A DNA stretch of 22,714 nucleotides from a virus, in IMG/VR virus record IMGVR_UViG_3300032294_002121, positions 1-22,714 of that record. The stretch is one strand, 5' to 3'. Shown one piece after another: positions 7,326 to 13,666 of this stretch. Below the pieces are notes generated by a model that ran no database searches, was not told the DNA's origin, and saw only the letters and a list, made by a program, of their open reading frames with translations. Made by a program: the position numbers and the translations under genes. The first letter of the stretch is position 1. Every line of letters starts with the position of its first letter.

Positions 7326-7334
7326 AATATTTAT
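7326..7334 (+). promoter_or_regulatory. Late-promoter-like motif upstream of tail tube
   Basis: AATATTTAT sits 27-35 bases before the tube start, immediately after the sheath-end hairpin. There is no TTTG at the host -33 spacing. Separate promoters for sheath and tube would fit the large amounts both proteins are needed in. Confidence 0.45.
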
Positions 7335-7360
7335 TAACAGCAATTAAACAACAATAGAAA

Positions 7361-7846
7361 ATGGCAGTATTAAATCCTAATGAAATAATGTTTACAGCGT
7401 TTGAACCTAAAGTTCAAAATCGCTTTATCATGTATATTGATGGTATCCCAGCTTATCTAATCAAAAGTGCTTCAGCACCTGGATTTGAAGCTGGTGAGAT
7501 TATTTTAGATCATATTAACGTTTACCGCAAAGTTAAAGGTAAAGTTCGTTGGAACGACATGACCTTAAGCTTATACGATCCTGTAACTCCATCTGGTGCT
7601 CAATCAGTAATGGAATGGGCTCGTTTGGCTCACGAATCAGTAACTGGCCGCGATGGTTATTCTGACTTCTATAAGAAAGATTTAACCTTAGATATTTTAG
7701 GTCCAGTAGGTGATATCGTAGGTGAGTGGATTGTTAAAGGTGCTTATGTTAAAACAGCAACTTTCGGTGAATACGATTGGGCAAACGATGCAGCAATTAA
7801 CTTGTCTGTAACAATTGCTATGGATTATTGCGTATTAAACTTCTAA
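7361..7846 (+). CDS. gp19: Tail tube protein (T4 gp19-like), 161 aa
   Basis: Forms the inner tail tube, polymerising on the baseplate inside the sheath. It matches the T4 gp19-like family in length (163 aa in T4) and in sequence pattern: NRFIMYIDGIPAYLIKSASAPG near the N-terminus, the acidic-to-basic loop GEIILDHINVYRKVKGKVRW, the strand TLSLYDPVTPSGAQSVMEW, and the closing strands KGAYVKTATFGEYDW and INLSVTIAMDYCVL. It follows the sheath by 50 bases and is followed by a strong intrinsic terminator, so it can be made as a short separate transcript. The start follows an A-rich leader (CAACAATAGAAA). Confidence 0.97.
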   Translation: MAVLNPNEIMFTAFEPKVQNRFIMYIDGIPAYLIKSASAPGFEAGEIILDHINVYRKVKGKVRWNDMTLSLYDPVTPSGAQSVMEWARLAHESVTGRDGYSDFYKKDLTLDILGPVGDIVGEWIVKGAYVKTATFGEYDWANDAAINLSVTIAMDYCVLNF

Positions 7847-7871
7847 TTCCCCTTCATATTTCTCAACTTCA

Positions 7872-7901
7872 GGCGTCTGCTTTGGCAGACGCCTTCTTTT
7901 T
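7872..7901 (+). terminator. Intrinsic terminator after tail tube gene
   Basis: GGCGTCTGC and GCAGACGCC pair perfectly (9 bp) around a TTTG loop, followed by TTCTTTTT. This is the clearest terminator in the window, 25 bases after the tube stop. The loop TTTG (7881-7884) may double as the -33 element of the next promoter. Confidence 0.9.
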
Positions 7902-7915
7902 ACATATATTTATAT
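7881..7915 (+). promoter_or_regulatory. Promoter for gp26-like gene: TTTG-N20-TATATTTA within late-like motif
   Basis: TATATTTATAT (7905-7915) lies 22-32 bases before the start at 7938 and follows the terminator directly, so transcription must restart here. A TTTG exactly 20 bases upstream (the terminator loop) gives a host-like spacing. The TATTTATA motif is seen directly; promoter function is inferred. Confidence 0.55.
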
Positions 7916-7937
7916 ACGCACAAAATAAAATTAGTTT

Positions 7938-8690
7938 ATGGCTGAATTAAAGTTACCGACCGAAATGGTTTCATTGCCTTCAAAAGGCTTATTGTATCCT
8001 AAAGAATCACCACTCTCAAGTGGTGAAGTTGAAATGAAGTATATGACAGCTAAGGAAGAAGATATCCTTACCAACAGTAACTTCATTAAAAATGGTACTG
8101 TAGTTGATAAACTATTACAATCATTGATTGTAACACCAATCAACTATGATGATTTGTTAATCGGAGATAAAAATGCAATTTTGATTGCTGCTCGTATCTT
8201 AGGATACGGTGCTGAATATCCTTTTAAGTATACAAATGAGCGAGGACAAGAAATAGAAGCAACAGTTGATTTATCTAAATTAAATGAAAAAGAATTAGAT
8301 GAATCTTTAATTAACAATGGTGTTAATGAGTTTATGTTTACTACTCCTAAAACAGGTACAGTATTAACATTTAAATTATTGACACACGGTGATGAGAAAA
8401 AGATTGAAGCTGAGATTAAAGGATTGAAAAAAGTAAATCCTAATGGCTCATTCGATGTTACTACTCGTTTAAAATATATGGTTACGTCTGTTAATGGAGA
8501 CCGTGATCAAAAAACAATCCGTGATTTTATTGACAATTACCTATTAGCTCCAGATGCTAGAGCATTGCGTGATTATTATTCTAAAATACAACCGGATATC
8601 AAGTTGAAATACACTCCAGAAGATGAAAACTATACAGGGGAGGGTATAGATGTTCCTATTTCTATTAACTTTTTTTGGCCTGACGCCTGA
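7938..8690 (+). CDS. gp26: Baseplate hub assembly protein (T4 gp26-like), 250 aa
   Basis: Belongs to the T4 gp26-like base plate protein family. Landmarks are MVSLPSKGLLYPKESPLSSG near the N-terminus, the core VEMKYMTAKEEDILTN, then DKLLQSLIV, then the strongly conserved DDLLIGDKNAILIAARILGYG, and the terminal FFWPDA. In many relatives a CPxCG zinc knuckle follows; here that loop reads YTNERGQE with no cysteines, so metal binding appears lost. It acts in tail or baseplate assembly rather than, as far as is known, as a major virion component. It overlaps the next frame by 41 bases, ending over a run of seven T at 8670-8676, and lies in the slot just upstream of the tape measure where tail assembly chaperones are usual. 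Confidence 0.88.
   Translation: MAELKLPTEMVSLPSKGLLYPKESPLSSGEVEMKYMTAKEEDILTNSNFIKNGTVVDKLLQSLIVTPINYDDLLIGDKNAILIAARILGYGAEYPFKYTNERGQEIEATVDLSKLNEKELDESLINNGVNEFMFTTPKTGTVLTFKLLTHGDEKKIEAEIKGLKKVNPNGSFDVTTRLKYMVTSVNGDRDQKTIRDFIDNYLLAPDARALRDYYSKIQPDIKLKYTPEDENYTGEGIDVPISINFFWPDA
8636..8644 (+). promoter_or_regulatory. Rare Shine-Dalgarno-like sequence before the overlapping frame
   Basis: AGGGGAGGG ends 5 bases before the ATG at 8650, an ideal Shine-Dalgarno spacing, although it lies inside the gp26-like gene. Other starts in the window lack such a sequence. It may allow internal initiation of the overlapping frame. Confidence 0.4.
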
Positions 8691-8940
8691 ACATAGACCC
8701 ATTATCTTTAAACAAATTCATGAAATAGTATTTCATGGAAATGGTGGATACGATTGGAATACTGTTTATAATATGCCTCTGTGGTTACGTCGAACTACGT
8801 TTAATTTAATTAAAGAGTATTATGATGAGCAGAGAGAAGCTGATGAAAAGCAGCGAAATATGCTAAAAAACAAGGACAAGAAAGATATAGCACGACCAAA
8901 CATAACGCCAAATTATACAGCGAAGGTGCCCAAAAAATAG
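8650..8940 (+). CDS. Small tail-assembly protein overlapping gp26, possible frameshift extension, 96 aa
   Basis: The recognisable part begins at FFGLTPEHRPIIFKQIHEIV and continues HGNGGYDWNTVYNMPLWLRR, followed by a charged helical tail (IKEYYDEQREADEKQRNMLK) and a basic end. Similar short frames follow gp26-like genes in other T4-like phages and take the place of the gp51 hub catalyst or a tail assembly chaperone; the exact equivalence is not certain. The first seven residues (MFLFLLT) are only the shifted reading of gp26 codons and look non-native. The conserved part starts right after the run of T at 8670-8676, where a +1 shift would give a 333-residue gp26 fusion. Internal initiation at 8650 is the alternative, supported by AGGGGAGGG upstream. 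The stop lies in a hairpin. Confidence 0.75.
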   Translation: MFLFLLTFFGLTPEHRPIIFKQIHEIVFHGNGGYDWNTVYNMPLWLRRTTFNLIKEYYDEQREADEKQRNMLKNKDKKDIARPNITPNYTAKVPKK

Positions 8941-8948
8941 GCACCTTC
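8922..8948 (+). terminator. Hairpin at end of gp26 operon
   Basis: GAAGGTGCC and GGCACCTTC pair perfectly (9 bp) around the 9-base loop CAAAAAATA; the right arm begins with the last base of the TAG stop. The following bases are AATATTTATAT rather than a run of T, so termination would be inefficient. It could also protect or process the transcript end. Confidence 0.5.
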
Positions 8949-8959
8949 AATATTTATAT
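8949..8959 (+). promoter_or_regulatory. Late-promoter-like motif upstream of tape measure
   Basis: AATATTTATAT follows the hairpin arm without a gap and lies 17-27 bases before the tape measure start. No host -33 box is seen. This is one of the four copies that match the 11-base form exactly or with T at the first position. Confidence 0.5.
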
Positions 8960-8975
8960 GATGTAATATTAACGT

Positions 8976-10910
8976 ATGGCTGTAGATCCACAAATAATTA
9001 GAAAACTTACAGAAGATTTAGATAATCTGAATGATGTTATAGATGATGTATCTAAACAAATTCAGAATAATTTAAATAAACAGCTTGCTGTAACTAGTGA
9101 ATCTATCAATGATATGGTAGAGGGTCTGGAAAAGGGTGAAGATGTTACCAAAAAAGCAGCATCTGCCCTAAAGAAAGCCCAAATAGAAAATAGAAAATTA
9201 GGCCTTGACCAAAATAGAATACAATCTCAATTGCTAGAGATTGAAAAAAAACTTGCTAAAGGATACAGTGCTAAACTAAAAGCCCAAAAAGATTCTCTTG
9301 AAGCCCAAATGCAAGATAATCTACTACAACAACAACTAAATGATTCTTTATCTGATTATTTAAGAAAACTTAATGAAGCTGCAGAAACTGAAAGCAAAAT
9401 ATCTAAACAAAAAGGGACACAAGGTATTCTAGATGATATAAAGAAAAGACTTAGACTAGAGGAAATAAAAGATATGTTTACCTTAGCAAGTATTTTTAAA
9501 ATTATATTAGACTCTGCTTTAGGTTTTAATAAAGCTTCTGTAGAAATAGGTAAAAATTTAGGTTATGGTGCCGATCAAGCAGATAGAGTAACTAATAACA
9601 TAGTTAATGCTGCTAGAGGTTCTGAAAATCTTAATTTTACTTTAGCTAATGCAGCAGCGGCAATGAGTGAACTAAATGCCTCTATTGGATTAGTAGCTGA
9701 GTATTCTGCTGATACTCTTGAAACCCAGATAATGTTAACTAAACAGTTTGGGTTACAAGCAGATGAAGCAGCCGGTATTTATAAGTTTTCAGTTTTAACA
9801 GGTAAGTCTGCTTCTGAAACTAACAAAGCAATGGTTAGTGCCTTTGTTGCTGCTAGAAACCAGTTTAAAGTAGGAGCTAATTTTAAACAGGTAATGGCCG
9901 AGGCTGCTAAAGTATCAGGCCAATTAGCAGCTAATCTAGGATACAACCCAGATCGTATTACTAAAGCAGTAGTAGCAATGAAAGCATTTGGTACTACGCT
10001 TGAACAAACAAAAGCCCAGGGTGAAGCTTTATTAAATTTTGAATCATCACTTGAAGCAGAATTAAAAGCAGAATTATTAACTGGTCAAGCTATAAATTTA
10101 GAAAGAGCTAGAGCAGCTGCTTTAGCTGGTGATCAAGTTAAATTAGCAGAAGAACTTGCTAATCAAGGAATGACGCTTGAGAAGTTTCAAAAGATGAATG
10201 TACTTGCTCAAAAGTCATACTCTGAAGCATTAGGATTAAGTGCAGATCAATTATCCGAACAATTACAAAAGCAAAAATTAGCTGTTGAAAGCGGAAAATC
10301 ATTAGCTCAGTTAACTGAAGAAGAAGCATTAGAAGCTCAAAAAAGACAAAACATACAAGACCAATTTAATGCTGCTATGTTAAAACTTCAAGATATAATT
10401 GGAGGATTAGTAGCAGGACCTTTAGGAATGATGTTATCTGTACTTTCAGATGCATTGTCATTAATAGGAAAAATAGTAGCAGGCATACAATCCGTATTAG
10501 GATCAGGATTAACCAAAGTATTACTAGGTACTATAACTGGTTTAGCTGTTGGAGGACCTGTAGGTGCTTTAGTAGGAGGTATTGCTGGTATAGCTTCAGC
10601 AGCAATAGCAGATGATATGGTAGGATATGGTGCTCGCACATTAGTGACTCCTGATGGTCCTATAGCTTTGAATAATAACGATACTGTAATCGCAGGTACT
10701 AATTTATTTAAAGGAGATGACGTTATGTCTTTTGGAAAAGGAGCATTACGATTAGGAGGAGGCAATGATGAACTTATAGCAAAATTAGACCAAATAGCAT
10801 CCCGACCAGCAGTAGCCTATATACAAGGTGAACGTCCGTTTGCTGATACTTTAGGAAGACAATCACAGTTATTCACATCAGGTATGCAAAACCAATCCAA
10901 ACTAGCATAA
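8976..10910 (+). CDS. Tail tape measure protein (T4 gp29 equivalent), 644 aa
   Basis: Sets tail length and is ejected ahead of the DNA. Residues 1-165 are charged, heptad-rich coiled coil (EDLDNLNDVIDDVSKQIQNN, then ALKKAQIENRKL). Residues 170-470 are Ala/Gln-rich helix. Residues 473-547 are a hydrophobic Gly/Ala-rich segment (GGLVAGPLGMMLSVLSDALS to VGGPVGALVGGIAGIASAAI) able to insert into a membrane. A C-terminal domain follows with MVGYGARTLVTPDGPIALNN and DTVIAGTNLFKGDDVMS, a module common at the ends of phage tape measures. Its place after sheath, tube and the assembly chaperone confirms the call. Length is near T4 gp29 (590 aa). By the usual 1.5 Angstrom per residue rule the tail would be roughly 95-100 nm. 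Confidence 0.93.
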   Translation: MAVDPQIIRKLTEDLDNLNDVIDDVSKQIQNNLNKQLAVTSESINDMVEGLEKGEDVTKKAASALKKAQIENRKLGLDQNRIQSQLLEIEKKLAKGYSAKLKAQKDSLEAQMQDNLLQQQLNDSLSDYLRKLNEAAETESKISKQKGTQGILDDIKKRLRLEEIKDMFTLASIFKIILDSALGFNKASVEIGKNLGYGADQADRVTNNIVNAARGSENLNFTLANAAAAMSELNASIGLVAEYSADTLETQIMLTKQFGLQADEAAGIYKFSVLTGKSASETNKAMVSAFVAARNQFKVGANFKQVMAEAAKVSGQLAANLGYNPDRITKAVVAMKAFGTTLEQTKAQGEALLNFESSLEAELKAELLTGQAINLERARAAALAGDQVKLAEELANQGMTLEKFQKMNVLAQKSYSEALGLSADQLSEQLQKQKLAVESGKSLAQLTEEEALEAQKRQNIQDQFNAAMLKLQDIIGGLVAGPLGMMLSVLSDALSLIGKIVAGIQSVLGSGLTKVLLGTITGLAVGGPVGALVGGIAGIASAAIADDMVGYGARTLVTPDGPIALNNNDTVIAGTNLFKGDDVMSFGKGALRLGGGNDELIAKLDQIASRPAVAYIQGERPFADTLGRQSQLFTSGMQNQSKLA

Positions 10911-10916
10911 TCTTTT

Positions 10917-10927
10917 AATATTTATAT
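10917..10927 (+). promoter_or_regulatory. Late-promoter-like motif AATATTTATAT upstream of the gene at 10950
   Basis: Full copy followed by CAAACAA, nearly the same downstream bases as at 212-222 and 4399-4409 (CAAAT). It sits 23-33 bases before the start at 10950, in the 39-base gap after the tape measure, and would drive the baseplate genes that follow with little or no spacing. Confidence 0.5.
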
Positions 10928-10949
10928 CAAACAATAAATTAACATAACT

Positions 10950-11291
10950 ATGGCAATTATTGATCAATTAAACAGAAGCAATTTAAGCTTACAAGGCAAC
11001 GGAATTAACCCACATCAGCAGTCACCTTCTTGGGGTTATATTGATGCTTCCGCTAATTTAGATCCGGCTGCTAGCAAATTGCAAAACACATATTCTGTTG
11101 ATTCTATCCCGCAAGTTAGATTAAAGAATTTCAACATCGATGGTGTCACTACTGTACCAGCTGAATCTAGATTAGATGAGTTAGATAGAAGAGCTCCAAA
11201 TTTACAACCAAGCGGAGTAGTATCTCAGATCTATAAGTCTAAACCAGGCCGTCAATACAAACAATTAGGTCCTCAACCAGGACGCTATTAA
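10950..11291 (+). CDS. Hypothetical baseplate-region protein, 113 aa
   Basis: Not a recognised family. The protein is polar, rich in Gln, Asn, Pro and Ser, with little predicted regular structure (LSLQGNGINPHQQSPSWGYI, then RLDELDRRAPNLQPSG, ending GRQYKQLGPQPGRY). No cysteine, signal or membrane segment is present. It starts a run of genes to 18050 separated by only 2-10 bases, so it is probably co-expressed with the gp48/gp54-like, gp53-like and hub genes. An extended peptide that binds other baseplate or tape-measure parts would fit its composition, but this is only a suggestion. Confidence 0.65.
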   Translation: MAIIDQLNRSNLSLQGNGINPHQQSPSWGYIDASANLDPAASKLQNTYSVDSIPQVRLKNFNIDGVTTVPAESRLDELDRRAPNLQPSGVVSQIYKSKPGRQYKQLGPQPGRY

Positions 11292-11301
11292 TATAGTCTA
11301 A

Positions 11302-13350
11302 ATGCCTCTACTTGACTTACGTACAGACTTAAAATCACTTAAGTATGGTTCCGACCGTTTGGGCGGAGGCGATAGTGGTTTGCCTTACATAAAAAAAGAC
11401 ATCAATACCGCAAATACAGGTGAAAAATTCGATGATGGTCTTGTTAGAGGAGGAGTAGTAAATGCTGCCATAGCTAGTGCTGTTGATACAGCTCGTATAG
11501 CAAAATTTTTGACAGATTTACCTAAAGGACCCTTATTTATAACTAAACAAGTCGGATTACAATTATCTAACCCAAGATTAGAAGTACCTAAAAACCCAGC
11601 TAACATAGCATCAGGATTACCTGATAATGTTTTATCTATAGGAACAAACGGTTTATTACAGCCAACACGAATTTATAATTTAGGTATTAATACACTTGCT
11701 CAAGTACCTGTTAACTTTTTAGGTTTACATTTCAATAGACACGGTATATTACCTGTTCAAACAAATGCTAGTAAATACGAGGCTGTAGTTACTGCTAATA
11801 ATGATTTAGGTGGATCTTCTAAATTTAATAGATTAGTAGGATTAACTAATAAATTTAAATTAGGTGATAGAACTTCTAATTTAACTATTGATAGAAGAGT
11901 AACTAATACTCTCAATACAATATTTCAGGCAGTTAGTCTTGTTACAGGAACACCAATAAAACCTTTAAAAGTTAATCCTCAAGATCTTATTATTGATGAT
12001 TATGCTGCTGGACCTGGATCAGTATATGGGATAGGTCGTACTACAATTAACAGATACGCTAATACTGAAGATGGTTTTAGAATTAATTTACTAACTACTT
12101 TTAGTAAAGATTATGCTGGTAAAACAAGAAACCAAACAACTGGTATTCCCCAACCAGTAAATTTTTCCCAAAATAAAGGAACAGGTCCTAATTCTATTTC
12201 TACATATTCAGAAATTACTAAAATTGAACCTAATGATATAAATGCTTCTATTAATTTAAATACAATACAATACAACCCGGCCTTAAAAACATATGCTACT
12301 CTACAAAAACAAGTAAATCAGCAACAACAACTAAAAAATCCCAATAAATTAACAACAATAGAATCAGGGTCTAGTTTAATAAATATTCCTTATAACCAGT
12401 TTGGAATATATGTTACTAACAGAGGAGTAGGAGATGGAGATTTAAATGCAAATAATGATGTTTTTAATGTTGGGAATTATTTTACTAGTACCAATCAACC
12501 TAAAATAGGGTATGTAAATTCTTATGGAGATAAAGTTATTATTAATAAACAAAACTGGAATGCTGCTTCTCGCGCTGTAAGAGTAGGAAGTGGTAGAACT
12601 GATTCTATTAATTTAACTCCATTATTTAATGCTCCTATAGGCCAAGATAGTTTAGTAGTAAATATAGGTGGAACAGATTATACTATAAATGATTTATGCA
12701 AATTCAGAATCCAAGCAATAAACACTGATTCCCCAGGTCAAAGTACTGTTATGGTATTTAGAGCTTATATAACTAGCTTTGACGATAGTGTTAATGCTGG
12801 TTGGGATCCTATAAAATATGTTGGTAGAGGTGAAGAGTTTTATGTGTATAATGGATATACTCGTAAAATAAACATTGGATTTAAGGTAGCAGCATTATCT
12901 GCTAAAGAAATGCAACCAATGTATCAAAAATTAAATTTCTTAATGAGTAATTTAATGCCTGATTACAATGGAGTATTTATGAGAGGACCGTTTATGAGAA
13001 TGACTGTTGGAAACTGGATAGATAGTCAAGCAGGTGTGATTAATTCATTAACATACACTGTATCAAACGATTCTCCTTGGGAAATAGCATTAAATGAACC
13101 AACAGCAGGAGGAGTAAGAGAAATGGTATTGCCTCATATTGTAGATGTATCATTATCATTTACCCCTATTGGTGTTCAAACACAAGGTAAAGATCAATTA
13201 GCTAAGAAAACAAACCAACAATCTAATATTGCTCAAAACTGGAACGGAGCTGGTGAAGTAGCATCAAACTACATAACACCAGATACTATATTAACAGGTT
13301 CATTCTATGAAAGTGGAAAACCAGCTGCTTCTCCTAGTAAATTGTATTAA
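11302..13350 (+). CDS. Baseplate tube-initiator-like protein (gp48/gp54-like C-terminal domain), 682 aa
   Basis: Residues about 485-640 resemble the tube-like domain of T4 gp48 and gp54, which cap the hub and start tube assembly: MVFRAYITSFDDSVNAGWDP, then IKYVGRGEEFYVYNGYTRKI, NIGFKVAALSAKEM, the helix MYQKLNFLMSNLMPDYNG, a PFMRMTVGNWI strand, and closing strands INSLTYTVSNDSPWEI and HIVDVSLSFTPIG. The N-terminal 480 residues are unfamiliar; they include KGPLFITKQVGLQLSNP, a stretch I associate with structural proteins of similar phages. At 682 residues it is about twice the size of T4 gp48 (364) or gp54 (320), so it may combine both jobs or carry an added peripheral domain. It starts 10 bases after the previous stop and ends 2 bases before the next start. 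Confidence 0.7.
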   Translation: MPLLDLRTDLKSLKYGSDRLGGGDSGLPYIKKDINTANTGEKFDDGLVRGGVVNAAIASAVDTARIAKFLTDLPKGPLFITKQVGLQLSNPRLEVPKNPANIASGLPDNVLSIGTNGLLQPTRIYNLGINTLAQVPVNFLGLHFNRHGILPVQTNASKYEAVVTANNDLGGSSKFNRLVGLTNKFKLGDRTSNLTIDRRVTNTLNTIFQAVSLVTGTPIKPLKVNPQDLIIDDYAAGPGSVYGIGRTTINRYANTEDGFRINLLTTFSKDYAGKTRNQTTGIPQPVNFSQNKGTGPNSISTYSEITKIEPNDINASINLNTIQYNPALKTYATLQKQVNQQQQLKNPNKLTTIESGSSLINIPYNQFGIYVTNRGVGDGDLNANNDVFNVGNYFTSTNQPKIGYVNSYGDKVIINKQNWNAASRAVRVGSGRTDSINLTPLFNAPIGQDSLVVNIGGTDYTINDLCKFRIQAINTDSPGQSTVMVFRAYITSFDDSVNAGWDPIKYVGRGEEFYVYNGYTRKINIGFKVAALSAKEMQPMYQKLNFLMSNLMPDYNGVFMRGPFMRMTVGNWIDSQAGVINSLTYTVSNDSPWEIALNEPTAGGVREMVLPHIVDVSLSFTPIGVQTQGKDQLAKKTNQQSNIAQNWNGAGEVASNYITPDTILTGSFYESGKPAASPSKLY

Positions 13351-13352
13351 TA

Positions 13353-13661
13353 ATGGCAACAAGATACAATAATAAAACAATTTTATATACCTCTCAAGGT
13401 AAACCTTATTATAAAAGTAAGCAATACCCAAATATACCTTTATCTGAAACAGATGTATATGTTATCACAACAATTGGAGATAGACTTGATTCCCTAGCCT
13501 ATTCTTATTATCGTGATACCGATCTATGGTGGGTAATATCAGCAGCAAACAATAATATAACTAAAGGTTCATTGTTTCCTGTACCTGGTACTCAATTAAG
13601 AATACCAACCGATATAAATAATGTTTTACAATTATTTAATAGATTCAATCAAGCTAGATAA
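13353..13661 (+). CDS. gp53: Baseplate wedge protein with LysM-like fold (T4 gp53-like), 102 aa
   Basis: The single domain resembles the LysM-like core of T4 gp53: ETDVYVITTIGDRLDSLAYS, YYRDTDLWWVISAANN, then FPVPGTQLRIP. In LysM-type modules the tyrosine/tryptophan helix after the first strand and the final PGxxLxIP strand are characteristic. T4 gp53 is longer (196 aa), so this is a minimal form. It closes the baseplate wedge around the hub. It sits between the gp48/gp54-like gene (2-base gap) and the hub gene (5-base gap). A generic LysM peptidoglycan-binding protein is the alternative, but its place inside the baseplate operon favours gp53. Confidence 0.82.
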   Translation: MATRYNNKTILYTSQGKPYYKSKQYPNIPLSETDVYVITTIGDRLDSLAYSYYRDTDLWWVISAANNNITKGSLFPVPGTQLRIPTDINNVLQLFNRFNQAR

Positions 13662-13666
13662 ATGTT

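Noticed and set aside
10388-10765. Open frame of 125 codons on the - strand opposite the tape measure
   Set aside because: It lies fully inside a well-supported gene and its protein has no recognisable motif; the same holds for the other - strand frames, for example 15991-16440, 2006-2380 and 20631-21017.
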